A DNA stretch of 64,000 bases from JAXMAR01 sp046350295 (GTDB lineage Bacteria > Planctomycetota > Planctomycetia > Gemmatales > Gemmataceae). Under the pieces are notes generated by a model that saw nothing but the letters and a program-made list of their open reading frames with translations, ran no database searches and was not told the origin of the DNA. Positions 47,298-56,808 of this stretch are shown piece by piece. Both the position numbers and the translations under genes were made by a program. Numbering within the stretch: position 1 is the stretch's first letter; each line of letters starts with the position of its first letter. The stretch covers positions 1 to 64,000 of the forward strand of contig JAXMAR010000005.1 of NCBI GenBank assembly GCA_046350295.1. The letters are read 5' to 3'.

Positions 47298-47791
47298 TAC
47301 GTGCTCCCGGGCGGCGCACGCTCAGCCCTATTCTCACCCTCCAGGCACGCGCGGAGCATCTTGCGCGCCCTGGCCCGGCCTCCCGCGTAGTAGATGCCGA
47401 CGACCTCGCGCAGCTCCACGGGAAGGCGCCGGATGCAGCTCCTCACGTCCGCGGTCCGGTCCGCCCGATCCCCTTCACCGGACGTCACCGCGGACCCCGT
47501 CGCGACATCATCAAGGGACACATGCTCATGTTCGGGGTCGCTCCTCCAGTCGCGGCACAGATTGCGGGCGATCGCATAGAGCCAGAAGCCGAACCGTCCC
47601 GACTCGCGCAGCGTCGCCAGCCGATCGAGGCCGCGCAGAAACGTCTCCTGAACCAGGTCTTCCACCACGTCCGCGCGTGGCACGTGCGCGCGGCACAGCG
47701 CGGCGATCTGCGCCGTGTAGCGCTTCACCAGGTCGACGTACGCGCCCAGGTTGCCCTGCAGCACCTGACGCACCAGCTCCGCGTCGTCCAT
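47297..47791 (-). CDS. ECF-type sigma factor lacking the region 4.2 helix-turn-helix
   Basis: The gene encodes 164 residues, shorter than the usual 180 or more. Region 2 is well formed (AYVDLVKRYTAQIAALC, VVEDLVQETFLRGLDRLATL, FGFWLYAIARNLCRDW). Region 4 begins normally (IRRLPVELREVVGIYYAGG) but then jumps straight to RARARKMLRACLEG. The approximately 22 residues that should hold the -35-recognition helices (of the kind LSYREIA...GTVKSRLH) are absent, with the frame intact. Either this is a deleted, possibly inactive sigma factor, or it binds core and -10 only. It is encoded just upstream of a protein with an anti-sigma-type zinc finger. Confidence 0.8.
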   Translation of the reverse strand: MDDAELVRQVLQGNLGAYVDLVKRYTAQIAALCRAHVPRADVVEDLVQETFLRGLDRLATLRESGRFGFWLYAIARNLCRDWRSDPEHEHVSLDDVATGSAVTSGEGDRADRTADVRSCIRRLPVELREVVGIYYAGGRARARKMLRACLEGENRAERAPPGST

Positions 47792-48186
47792 CGCGCATCA
47801 CCTCCGGCGTCGGCCCTCACCCTACTAGACGCCGTTCTCACAGAGTTACTACGCGAAATCGCCTCGTTTGTTGGCGACAATCCCCAAAAAATCGCGCGCA
47901 GCCAAGGTCGGCGCCGGGTGGGTTAACGCGATGCTCGCAAAATTACCGGCGCCGCTGAAATCGGACTTCGCGGCGTCTTTCCGGGTTGCGCCGAGCCTAG
48001 CAGCGAAACGCAGCCGCTCCGCCCGGTCGCGGCCGGTTCCCCTGTGTCGCCTTTCGCCCCATCGTGCATACTTGCACAGGGCCGCGGCGCGCTCGCAAGC
48101 GACGCCCGCCGCGGCACGCACCCGGGTCTCTCTTACCGCGCCGTCCCAACCGCGGCGCCACAGGTTGCGGTACAATAGCGCCACCC
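47792..48186. other. Divergent intergenic region
   Basis: The 395 bp between the sigma factor and the S8 peptidase hold no gene that I can recognise. TACAAT at 48171-48176, eleven bases before the peptidase ATG, could be a -10 box giving a nearly leaderless mRNA, but no good -35 is present. Confidence 0.4.
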
Positions 48187-50920
48187 ATGAGGAACACGAC
48201 GCTTATCCCGATTCTGCTGGCCGCGCTCCTGGGGGCCGCCCGTCCCGCCGCCGGCCAGCTCCCCGCCGAGCCGCCGCCCCCCGCGCGCTACAAGACGACC
48301 CTCCGCTACGAGATCACCGCCGGCCGCGATATCCACGTCGCCCGCTACGACGCCCTCATCGCCCACCTCAAAAGCCTCGACTTCGAGTTCCTCCCCAAGT
48401 TCGACAAACTTCCCGAAACCGACCGCGAGGACCCCGGCAAGAACATCATCACCGGCTTTCTTCCCTCCAAGAACCTCATGAAGGTCTTCGAGAGCCCGCA
48501 TGTCGCCTCGCTCCTCATCGTCCCCGAAGGGCTCGAGCTGCCCCCCGACGGCTCCACTCCCGTCCGCGTTCGCCTCGAGATGGCGGGCGGTCTCCCGCTC
48601 GCACGCCAGAATGAGATGCTCGAACAGGCCCGCGCCGTCCTCTTCGAGACCGGCTTCCGCGAGTTCCTCGGTTACGATCAGCGCGGCTACTCCAAACAAC
48701 CGTTCACGCGCCTTGCCGGCGTCATGCCCGCCGGCAATCTGCCGACGCTGCTGCGCGACCTGCGCACCTATCCCTTCGGCTGGTTCTTCCCCGCCGTCCG
48801 CCCCGAGGACGTGCCCGCCCCGCTCTCGATCCGCCATCCCGTCCTCATCACCGAGGTCTTGGCGCCGACCGACCTCGTCCATCCGTTCATGGACGACAAG
48901 GACGCCATCCCCCCCGAAGGCTTCGAGAAGGTCGACACGGAGATGTGGAAGGCCATCGGCGCCGTCATCAAGGAGGAGAAACGCACCGCCGACGCCGTCC
49001 GCGTCGAGATCTTCCTTGCCGGAACGCCCTCCCTCGCGACGCCCCCCTCCGCGGCGCCCCTCCTCTCAGCCGCACCATCCATGTTCATCATCGGCCAGGT
49101 CGGCCCGCTCGTCACCGCCGTCGTCGACCCTGGCCGCATCGCCGCCATCGCCAGGCTCCCCGAGGTCATCCTGGTCCGCTTCCCGCGCCTGCCCCATGGC
49201 CCGGTCAACCCCGCCGTCGAGCCGGCCGACGCGCGCGCCGAAGTCCTCAAGCTTACCGGCATCGCCGACCTTCACGCCAAGGGTCTCAAAGGAATGTCCG
49301 GCAAGGGCGCGAAGGAACGCATCCGCCTCGCCATCGTCGACCGCGACTTCCGCGCCTGGAAACAGATGGTGAAGGAGGGCAAGCTCAACGCCGCCACGCG
49401 CATGGTCGACCTCACGCGCCCCGCCGATCGTGAGTTCGCCCCCCTCCCCGAGCCCGGCGACCCGGCCGCCCCAGGCCACGGCACGCAAGCGGCCCTCGTC
49501 GCCGCCCTGGCCGCCCCCGACGCCGAGCTGACCCTCATCCGCATCCCCGGTCATAGCATCCAGGAGCTCATCGAGGTCGCCCGCTACTGCCGCGGCGAGG
49601 TCGCCACGCCGCTGCTCACCTCCCTCCAGGATCGTCTCACCACCGAGGAAAACGAGCTGCTCCTCAGCCGCAAGATCATCCTCGACGAGCGCAAAGACAT
49701 CCTCGACCGCTTCCGCGACGACACCGACGAGAAACGCGACTACGGCTACCTCGGCCCGGCCTACGGCTGGGTCTTCAGCGATCGCTGGTGGCACTACGAC
49801 CGCATCGACTATCAAGAGAAGCTCGAACGCGAGCACCAGGACCGCCTGCGCCGCTTCCGTCTCTTCCTCTCCGACCTCCTTTCCCTCGGCCGGACCCAGA
49901 TCGCCGTCTGGTCCCTCGACTGGCCCAGCGGCTATCCTCTCGGCGGCGCCGGACCGATCACGCGCTGGCTCAACGACAACAGCCGCAAGGGCCCGCTCTG
50001 GTTCGTCGCCGCCGGCAATACCCGCGGCCAGGCCTGGTCCGGCGCCTTCCGCGATGACGACGGCAACGGCGTCTATAATTCGCCGCCGACCACCCCCTCA
50101 AGCCCGGTCTGTGGACGCGCGGCTCGCCTTCCTCCGCTGGGACGCATGGCGCCCCGGCCTCGCGGCCCCCGACAAGGTCCCGGTCGCGTCAGCATCCGGT
50201 GAGCGCCGAGACCCACGACACCGACTACTACCTCAACCCGGCCGCCAAGCGACCCGAGGAGGTCGATCCCTTCGCCCGACCGCAGGCACGCCTCGACGTG
50301 CTGATCCTCAAACAGGTCGACCCCGACGGCAAAGCCGTCGGCATGGCCGGCCACCTTCAGCTCGTCGCCCGCAACGCCGCTCCCGCCGTCCGCCTCGAAT
50401 ACCAGCCGGGAACCGCCGTCTACGAATCCTCCTTCATCGCCCTGCTCGACCCCAAAAGCCGCTACGCCGTCCGTATCATCAGCCCGCCCCCCTCCTTCTG
50501 GAGCCCTCGTCGACGTGGATGGCCGCCCCACCTATATCCAGCTCCAGCGCCGCAACTCGCGCGGCACGCGCCCCGGCTTCGCCCCCACCCTTCCTGACCT
50601 GGAGCCGCGCTGGGAGCTCCACCCGCGCCTCTTCCTCGAAACGCTCGACGCCCCCTCTCTCCAAGGCCGCTACCTCCTCGACGACTTCGCCACCGACGCC
50701 GGAACCGCGCTGGCCTCCTGCCGAGGCGACCAGCGTCTTCTCCATCGGCGCCGTCGACCTCAAAGGTAAGCCGCGCTGCCCAGCGCCCGAAGGCCCCGCC
50801 TTCGCCGACCTCAGCGCCCCCGACCCCCTCCCTCCCCGCCCCCGACTCCCTGCACGTCCGCCCCTAAGGGGGGCGCCAGCGCCTTCGGCGACCCTCTCCG
50901 CCGCTCTCGCCGCCGGCTGA
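48187..50920 (+). pseudogene. S8 (subtilisin-like) peptidase gene with many frameshifts
   Basis: The ATG at 48187 begins a signal peptide (LIPILLAALLGAARPAAG). The first 630 codons are intact: LAIVDRDFRAW gives the catalytic Asp region (residue about 383), PGHGTQAALVAALAAP the His region (about 430), and PLWFVAAGN the oxyanion Asn. From about 50090 the frame changes at least five times (near 50090, 50115, 50195, 50500 and 50705). Recognisable pieces continue (LAFLRWDAWRPGLAAPDKV, ETHDTDYYLNPAAKRPEEVD, GRPTYIQLQRRNSRG, SVFSIGAVDLKGKPR). The catalytic Ser segment near 50865-50900 (GASAFG then LSAALAAG) is also broken. It is either a decaying gene or a badly sequenced region. Confidence 0.75.
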
Positions 50921-51497
50921 GCCGCCGCCTCCTCCCGAACACTTCGACCGCGAACGCGTCGCCGCTGGCTGAAAACCTGGCGGCCACCTCCGTCGGCGCC
51001 CGCTGAAAAGACAAGTGCCACTGGCTTCAACTTCCTCAGAACCGCGCACGAACTCCAAGCCCGCAGGCGAGTCTGCGAGCCTGCAGGGTGAAGCAACAGG
51101 CCAGTCTCGGGATCGAGCCGATAATGTGAGGTCACGTCGCCGCGTAGCGGATGCGGTAGCCGAGCGTCCGCTCGCGCCACAATCCACCTCCGAGAGGCCG
51201 CATTAGCCGCAGCAGCCCTGGAAGCGCTTGGCGGACCCAGGCGAGCAAGGGATGGGCCATTGGGCGGCTCAGACAGCTTGTTTCTTGCGCGCGAGCAGAG
51301 CATCCAGGGCTTGCATCTCCGCTTCGAGCGCGGCGCGTTGCGGCGGCGGTCAGCCCCAACGGGGCGATAGTCAATAGCCGGGGCGCCAAGCCCCTGGAAC
51401 AACCGCCGGATCGGAACGCCAGCCCCGAAGGCGCGACAGTGGCGGCGCGACGAGACCGTTTCTGCCGCCCTTTCAAGCGCGCCAAGGGCAAAGCCGC
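50921..51497. other. Degenerate intergenic sequence
   Basis: No intact gene is seen. A minus-strand fragment near 51270-51330 reads ALEAEMQALDALLARKKQAV before a stop, perhaps the end of a lost coiled-coil protein. A repeat element lies at 51351-51440. Confidence 0.35.
51351..51440. repeat. REP-like intergenic repeat
   Basis: The sequence consists of paired GGGGC/GCCCC blocks (AGCCCCAACGGGGCGATAG, CCGGGGCGCCAAGCCCCTGG, CAGCCCCGAAGGCGCGACAG). It resembles a dispersed GC-rich palindromic repeat I associate with planctomycete genomes. Only one copy is in the window. Confidence 0.5.
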
Positions 51498-53417
51498 TCA
51501 CGGCGCCGCCGCCGGCGCCAGTTCGCCCAGGACGCGCACATCGCCATCGCGCCGCGTGACTTTGACGCGGTCGAGGTATTCGCAGAAGGGGACGGCGTAT
51601 TTGCGCGTCGTTCCCAGGAGGTCGCGGATCTCGGCTACCGTGGCGCCGGGGGGGGTGGCGAGGCGGTCGCGGACGCGGCGGCGCATTTCGGCTTCGATTT
51701 CCGTGTGCAGGTAGATGTTGTCGGCGATGGGGGCCAAAAAGCCTTCGGCGACGCAGACGTCGAAGAGGTCCTTGAGGCTGGCCGCGTTGCCGCCGGCCTG
51801 GTTGGCGAAGCTGGCGGGCTCGGGGGGTTGGAAGCCGGCTTTGCGGAAGGCGTCGACGACCTTGTCCTTGAGCTTGCGGAGGTTGGCGCTGAGCTTGGGC
51901 TTGAAGTCGGCGCGGGCGATGCGGCGCAGGTCGCCGACGATTTTCTTCTGCTTGATGAGGCGGTCGACGACCGCGTGGATGAGGGCGTCGTCGCCCACGT
52001 AGTCGAGCTGGGCCTGCGTCTTCTGCCGATCGTGCGAGGTCATCAGCGGCGATTCCTCGTGCAGCCGGGCGAGGGCGGCGAGGAGGCGTTCGTCCAGCTC
52101 CGCGATCATGTCGGCGTGGAGGAGGCGGTTGCGCAGCTCGACCAGGGCGCCGCGTTCCTTGAGGCGTTCGATGAGGGGGGCGGCTTCGGCGGGGGAGACG
52201 TTGGCGCCGCGGACGATGTCGGCGAGGGTGAAGCCGTCGAAGCCGGCGAAGTAGGCGACGACGAGGGCGCGCTCCTCGGCGTTGCCGGTCCAGAGGCGCT
52301 CGACGCGCTCGAGCTCTTCGAGATGACGGCGGCGGAGCTTGCGGGCGACGGGCTGGAGCACCTGGCCGCCGCCGAGGGTCTGGGTGGCCGAGCTCCCGCG
52401 CAAGACGAAGGGCTGGCCCCAGGTGGTGGTGGCCGGGTCGTCGAGGAAGAGCTGGGCGAGGGCCCACTGGCCGGGGGGGACGGCGTCGCAATCGAGGAGC
52501 GAGACGGCGCCCATGATCTCGCTCGTGCCGACGTGGAAGCGGACGGGGAGGCGGTGCTTGATCGGCTTCTTCATGTCGCGCAGGCAGTGGAGGCGGACGG
52601 TGACGACGCGCGAGGGCTCGAGGAAGCCGGGGGTGGCGATCTCCTGGCCGCGCTGGACGTCCTCGTGGCGGACGCCGGCGAGGTTGACGGCGGCGCGCAT
52701 GCCGCGATGCACTTCTTCGACGGGCTGATCGTGGTTCTGCAGGGAGCGGACGCGGACGCGCTCGCCGCGCGGCAGCCAGTCGACCTCGTCGCCGACCTTG
52801 AGCGTGCCGGAATGGACCGAGCCGGTGACGACGGTACCGTGCCCCTGGACGATGAAGGAGCGGTCGATGGGGAGGCGGAACCAGTCGACGGCGGAGCGGG
52901 ACTCGACGTGCTGGGCGGCGGCGCGGATGGCGTCCTTGAGGGCGGGGATGCCGAGGCCGGAGTGGGCGGAGGTGCGGATGATGGGGGCGTTTTCGAGGAA
53001 GCTGCCCTGGGTCAGCTCGCGGATTTCCAGCTCGACGACCTCGAGGGTGGTCTCGTCGACGAGGTCGGCCTTGGTGACGGCGATGACGCCGGTCTTGAGG
53101 CCGAGGAGCTTGAGGATTTCGAGGTGCTCGCGGGTCTGCGGCATGACGGAGTCGTCGGCGGCGACGATGAGGACGACGAGGTCGATGCCGGTGGCGCCGG
53201 CGAGCATGTTCTTGATGAAGCGTTCGTGGCCGGGGACGTCGACGATGCCGAGGCGGATGTCGCCGAGGTCGAGGGTGGCGAAGCCGATGTCGATGGTGAT
53301 GCCGCGGGCTTTCTCCTCGGGGAGGCGATCGCAGTCGATACCGGTGAGGGCCTTGACGAGCGAGGTCTTGCCGTGGTCGATGTGGCCGGCGGTACCGAGG
53401 ATGAGGTCGCGTGGCAT
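51498..53417 (-). CDS. selB: Selenocysteine-specific translation elongation factor SelB
   Basis: The 639-residue protein begins with an EF-Tu-like GTPase domain: G1 GHIDHGKTSL at residues 11-20, the G2 region ARGITIDIGFATL, G3 DVPGHERFIKNM and G4 VTKAD. Two beta-barrel domains follow (HGTVVTGSVHSGTLKVGDEV, RVRSLQNHDQPVEEVHRGMR). The C-terminal 230 residues are the winged-helix array that binds the SECIS element (DALIHAVVDRLIKQKKIVGDL, VAEIRDLLGTTRKYAVPFCE, EYLDRVKVTRRDGDVRVLG). It delivers Sec-tRNA to in-frame UGA codons. No selA, selD or tRNA-Sec was recognised nearby, and no selenoprotein is evident in the window, so they must lie elsewhere. It is an independent minus-strand gene. Confidence 0.95.
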   Translation of the reverse strand: MPRDLILGTAGHIDHGKTSLVKALTGIDCDRLPEEKARGITIDIGFATLDLGDIRLGIVDVPGHERFIKNMLAGATGIDLVVLIVAADDSVMPQTREHLEILKLLGLKTGVIAVTKADLVDETTLEVVELEIRELTQGSFLENAPIIRTSAHSGLGIPALKDAIRAAAQHVESRSAVDWFRLPIDRSFIVQGHGTVVTGSVHSGTLKVGDEVDWLPRGERVRVRSLQNHDQPVEEVHRGMRAAVNLAGVRHEDVQRGQEIATPGFLEPSRVVTVRLHCLRDMKKPIKHRLPVRFHVGTSEIMGAVSLLDCDAVPPGQWALAQLFLDDPATTTWGQPFVLRGSSATQTLGGGQVLQPVARKLRRRHLEELERVERLWTGNAEERALVVAYFAGFDGFTLADIVRGANVSPAEAAPLIERLKERGALVELRNRLLHADMIAELDERLLAALARLHEESPLMTSHDRQKTQAQLDYVGDDALIHAVVDRLIKQKKIVGDLRRIARADFKPKLSANLRKLKDKVVDAFRKAGFQPPEPASFANQAGGNAASLKDLFDVCVAEGFLAPIADNIYLHTEIEAEMRRRVRDRLATPPGATVAEIRDLLGTTRKYAVPFCEYLDRVKVTRRDGDVRVLGELAPAAAP

Positions 53418-53520
53418 GGGAGGTCCTTTGAGATGATTTTACCGCTTGCAGCGCAGTGAGTCGGGGGAAAAACAGGCGAGAGCCCCGGGCGGCCGTTTGT
53501 CCGGCGCGACAATACCCCAC

Positions 53521-53643
53521 ATGGCCCTGGCGCGCAAGCCGTTGATCGCCCTGTGGCGCTATCTGGAGCGCGGCGAGTTGCCGCTGGGAGCGCGTCTGGC
53601 GACATGGCAAAAGAAAGTGAAGGGCTGCGCGAAAGCGGCTTGA
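53521..53643 (+). pseudogene. Possible transposase C-terminal remnant
   Basis: Forty codons read ALARKPLIALWRYLERGELP and then LGAR. This resembles the last residues of IS110-type transposases, which end with an ALARKLLxALWRYxxxGxxP pattern. Nothing upstream is conserved and there is no element end. A small unrelated ORF cannot be excluded. Confidence 0.35.
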
Positions 53644-53725
53644 GGGCAACCCTCGGCGTGGCGTCACGGTGCGGGGGACATCACCGTCTCGTGGGTTGAG
53701 GGCAAGGAGCCGAAAAAGATGAAGG

Positions 53726-53872
53726 TCAGAGGCGAGCGGCTAGGCCCTCGGAGTTGACCCGGCCAAAGTAAACAAGAAGCGAAAACGCGTTAACGCGGTC
53801 GATGTACCGCTGGACGTGGGGCCAGGAGAAGAAGGTCGCCGGTCTCTGCGAGAAACATCCATCGGCGCGCGA
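53726..53872 (-). other. Short minus-strand coding remnant
   Basis: A 48-codon frame includes RPATFFSWPHVQRYIDRVNA and FSLLVYFGRVNSEG, which looks like protein sequence rather than a shadow. A stop precedes it, so only the end of some gene survives. The family is not recognised. The other bases between 53418 and 53926 show nothing else. Confidence 0.3.
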
Positions 53873-53926
53873 TCAGTGGTCACCCCGCGATGGTTTGTTT
53901 CCGTCAATGGCTCGTCGGCGCCGCCA

Positions 53927-55087
53927 TTACCGCGCTCCGGCCGCCTGCAACAGCTTTGCAATCCCGGTGTTGCCCGCTTGCAGCGCGGCGGCCAGGGCCG
54001 TTTGCTGATAGACCGCGCAATTCGGATCGGCCCCCGCTTCGAGCAGCACCTTGACCACCTTGGTATTCCCCATCTGGACGGCGGAGGACAGGGCCGTCCA
54101 GTTACCGCCGGCAGAAGCATTGACGTCGCTGCCCGCGGCCAGCAGGAGCTGCACGATATTTGGATTCGAATGGTTGCCGGCCTCCTGCATCGCTTTGGGC
54201 GTGATCCGTGCGCCGGACTTCAGAAGCGCGTGAATCACCTCCGGCTTGGGCCGGATGTCCTCGCCCGGCGCGCCTTCCACGGCATGGACTAGCGCAGTCC
54301 AGCCACTCTCATCTTCTTGATGGATGGTAGCGCCTGCCGACAACAGGAGCTGAACCGTTGGCAGCAAGCCGTAGCTCGCCGCCATCATCAAGGGCGTAAT
54401 CTCGCCGTCGGTCGCCTTGCCGTTGACGTCGGCGCCGTGATCCAGCAGCAGCTGCACGATGCCCGGCTGGCGAAGCAGTGCCGGAAGGTGCAACGGCTGA
54501 AAGCCGTCCTCATCGCGGGCATTGGCGTCAGCGCCCTGCTGAAGGAGCGTTTTGACCTGGGCCGTTGTGCCGGCGCCAAGGAGGCGTTTGGACAGCGCCT
54601 TGACATTCCCCTGGGCCGGCGCCGGTTTGGCTTTCGGCTTCGGGAACTTTTCGGTCTTCGCTCTCTTGGCGGGTTTCCACGCACGCCCCGATTCCTGGGA
54701 GACCTTGATCCGGGGCGAGATCTCCACCGAGCAATCGAAAGCCTCGCAATAGTCGTCGAAGAAACTCTCGCCGACGCCATCGAGCCATTGGCCTTGCGTC
54801 GCCTCTGCAAGCGCGTGCAACTCCTTTTTGCTGAGCTGGCGCGGTGAATCAAACTCCGTGACGATGGAAGCCTCTTCCTTCTTGGGATCGAAGCGGCAGC
54901 GAAGATAGCCGGCGCCAAGCGCAAGAGTATCCAACTCTGCGGGGAAGTACTCTACCATTGGCTCTTTCGGATCGGCCAGACCATGAAGTCGCTTCAGGAG
55001 TTTCGGCTCGCGCACGCGCCGATTCCCTGCCAAAACCACCAACGGTGAAGCGACAACCACACGAACGCCGCCTCGTTGTTTGGACAT
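53927..55087 (-). CDS. Ankyrin-repeat protein
   Basis: The gene encodes 386 residues without a signal peptide. Residues 1-155 form a globular domain of unknown type (PRQLSKKELHALAEATQGQW, SFFDDYCEAFDCSVEI). A basic Pro/Lys linker follows (155-175). Residues 180-386 hold about six ankyrin repeats (VKTLLQQGADANARDEDGFQ, IVQLLLDHGADVNGKATDGE, VVKVLLEAGADPNCAVYQQT). Ankyrin proteins of this kind act in protein binding. With its three minus-strand neighbours it resembles an immunity or effector-binding gene cluster. The last codons (KLLQAAGAR) end at 53927. Confidence 0.85.
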   Translation of the reverse strand: MSKQRGGVRVVVASPLVVLAGNRRVREPKLLKRLHGLADPKEPMVEYFPAELDTLALGAGYLRCRFDPKKEEASIVTEFDSPRQLSKKELHALAEATQGQWLDGVGESFFDDYCEAFDCSVEISPRIKVSQESGRAWKPAKRAKTEKFPKPKAKPAPAQGNVKALSKRLLGAGTTAQVKTLLQQGADANARDEDGFQPLHLPALLRQPGIVQLLLDHGADVNGKATDGEITPLMMAASYGLLPTVQLLLSAGATIHQEDESGWTALVHAVEGAPGEDIRPKPEVIHALLKSGARITPKAMQEAGNHSNPNIVQLLLAAGSDVNASAGGNWTALSSAVQMGNTKVVKVLLEAGADPNCAVYQQTALAAALQAGNTGIAKLLQAAGAR

Positions 55088-55137
55088 CGCGTAAGTCCCC
55101 AGACGAAGGTCATACAGCGGATGCCCCGCTCCTAAAG

Positions 55138-55728
55138 CTACTCGACTTCCAGTCCGCCCCGTTGAATCGCCTCGAATGCAGCTGGCGTTGCGAGAACTTC
55201 GTCATGCCCTTGGCGGATCGACACGGCTTGTGTTGCGCGGTGACGCCACCAGGCCACGAGCTTTCTCGCCCAGGTCAGGAATATGGTGGGCTTTCGGACA
55301 AACTCTTTTCCATGATAGTAGTCACGGTAGTATCCGATCGTGGAGGTTACCAGCACTTTTTCGCCGGGCGCGGGCCCAAGGGATTCGTCGTCGCTGATCT
55401 CTCCCCGACTGTATCGGACGAAGGGCGCGGCCTGCTCATGCGCGGTTGCGTGCCGTACCCGCTTGCCCGCGACGCGCTGGACCCACGCGAAAACGGGAGG
55501 CTTCCGAATATCGTCCCCCAAACCGAGATAGATGTCCACGCTGCCGTACGAGCGGAGGCGACGCGCGAATCGGCGCAGAAAACGCGCCACGGGCAGGGGC
55601 TCATGCTCCGGGGTGCGCGGATCATCGCCGACCGCACGCGCCCAGAACTCGCCTATCGTTTCCAGGAAAGTGAGGAACGCTTCTTCGTCTTCGGGAAGCT
55701 GCACAAAGGTAAAGCTCGACTTGGCCAT
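55138..55728 (-). CDS. Hypothetical protein in the immunity-like cluster
   Basis: The start is the ATG at 55728; a TTG four codons upstream is less likely. The protein has 196 residues. It starts FTFVQLPEDEEAFLTFLETI and contains several aromatic blocks (VDIYLGLGDDIRKPPVFAWV, LVTSTIGYYRDYYHGKEFVR, IFLTWARKLVAWWRHRATQA). There is no signal peptide or zinc motif. I do not recognise the family. Gene spacing suggests it is expressed with the ankyrin gene downstream and the zinc-ribbon gene upstream. Confidence 0.6.
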   Translation of the reverse strand: MAKSSFTFVQLPEDEEAFLTFLETIGEFWARAVGDDPRTPEHEPLPVARFLRRFARRLRSYGSVDIYLGLGDDIRKPPVFAWVQRVAGKRVRHATAHEQAAPFVRYSRGEISDDESLGPAPGEKVLVTSTIGYYRDYYHGKEFVRKPTIFLTWARKLVAWWRHRATQAVSIRQGHDEVLATPAAFEAIQRGGLEVE

Positions 55729-55764
55729 TCGCGCTCGCAAGCGGCTCGTGCCCGAGCCATGAAT

Positions 55765-56211
55765 CTACACCTTGGCCAGCAACTTCCGATACCCTTCGAA
55801 CTCGTTCTTCCAGTCACCGTATACCGCCGTCAACCCGCACTTCGGGCAGCGGCAGCCGAGATACAGCCAGCGAACGTCTTCGCTGTCCGGGTAGAGGGCC
55901 ACGCCCACGGTAATCTCGAACGCCTCTTTTCCACAGGGGCAGGCGCACTCTTCTTCGTCGGACTCTTCCTCGTACTCGGCGCTGTCGCCAATGAAGTGTG
56001 GGTCGGCATCGCAGCCGACGCACACTCGGCTTGCGACCCCTGCGTCATCGTCGAGGTACAGGTCGAAGACCTTGCCGCCGCACTTGCTGCAAACCGCATC
56101 GGCATAGTGTTGTGCGGGGTAGCCATTATCCTTGCTGTAGCGTAGGATTTCGGCACGAATGTCCTTCTGGCTGTCGCCGTACCGCCATTTGCCGCGTTTT
56201 CGCAAGGCCAT
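55765..56211 (-). CDS. Cys-rich zinc-ribbon protein
   Basis: The 148-residue protein has four cysteine knuckles: CSKCGG, CVGCD, CACPCGK and CRCPKCG, enough for two zinc sites. It starts ALRKRGKWRYGDSQKDIRAE and ends DWKNEFEGYRKLLAKV, with a very acidic stretch in the middle (EYEEESDEEE). Similar proteins occur as stand-alone genes in several phyla, often near toxin or immunity genes, but the function is unknown. It is cytoplasmic by composition and lies 24 bp after the HEAT-repeat gene on the same strand. Confidence 0.65.
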   Translation of the reverse strand: MALRKRGKWRYGDSQKDIRAEILRYSKDNGYPAQHYADAVCSKCGGKVFDLYLDDDAGVASRVCVGCDADPHFIGDSAEYEEESDEEECACPCGKEAFEITVGVALYPDSEDVRWLYLGCRCPKCGLTAVYGDWKNEFEGYRKLLAKV

Positions 56212-56235
56212 GGCATTCCTTTCTCCCCACTGGGA

Positions 56236-56808
56236 TCAACTGCCGCGCCGGTCCCGCTGCGCGGATTGCTCGAGCCGTTTGAGGGCCCGTGCGACTCGTT
56301 TCCTGACGACCTCATCCTCGTCTGATGCTGCCGCCTGCAGTTGTTTCCGAGTCCCGCCTGGCAACGCGAAATCATCCGCCACCAGTCCTTCAATCGATTT
56401 GGCAGCGGCTCGGCGCACTTTCACGCTCGGGTCCCCAAGCGCACGGACCAAGGCCCTCGAAGCGACCCCCGCAGCGTTGGAAGGGTCATCGGCCTGGTGA
56501 ACGAAGAATTCGATCGCTTGCGCAGCAGTCACGCGAGCTTTCTCGACCGGACTGCCGAGTTGATCGACGCAGCCACCCACGTCGTCTTCTCCCTTGGAAG
56601 GCTCATCCACTGCGACGCCCAGCGCCGTGAGTCCCTCGCGGACCTCGGCGTGCAGATCGGCCAGATTCTCCGGATCGACGTCCCATTCCAGGAAGAGTGC
56701 GAGCAATTGGCGTAGGAACTCCTTGCGGAGCCTGCGCTCAGGAATCCGGACCTGCAGCAGCGGCCAGATTTCGCCGAACAGTTGCGCCCCCGCACGCCAG
56801 CTCACCAT
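56236..56808 (-). CDS. HEAT-repeat protein
   Basis: The gene encodes 190 residues. The first 60 form a helical module (LFGEIWPLLQVRIPERRLRK, EFLRQLLALFLEWDVD) that I recall at the start of other short bacterial hypotheticals. Residues 80-185 are HEAT-like alpha-solenoid repeats (VEKARVTAAQAIEFFVHQA, GVASRALVRALGDPSVKVRR, DEDEVVRKRVARALKRLEQS). No enzyme motif is present. It is the first gene of the minus-strand cluster 56808-53927. Confidence 0.7.
   Translation of the reverse strand: MVSWRAGAQLFGEIWPLLQVRIPERRLRKEFLRQLLALFLEWDVDPENLADLHAEVREGLTALGVAVDEPSKGEDDVGGCVDQLGSPVEKARVTAAQAIEFFVHQADDPSNAAGVASRALVRALGDPSVKVRRAAAKSIEGLVADDFALPGGTRKQLQAAASDEDEVVRKRVARALKRLEQSAQRDRRGS

Noticed and set aside
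51530..53417. A long plus-strand frame antisense to selB
   Set aside because: Its composition is Glu/Ala/Gly/Val/Asp-rich without motifs. It is a mirror of the strong codon bias in selB.
50479..53667. A 1062-codon minus-strand frame overlapping selB in another frame
   Set aside because: It is almost entirely Arg/Pro/His, as expected from out-of-frame reading of GC-rich DNA. The selB frame has all GTPase motifs.
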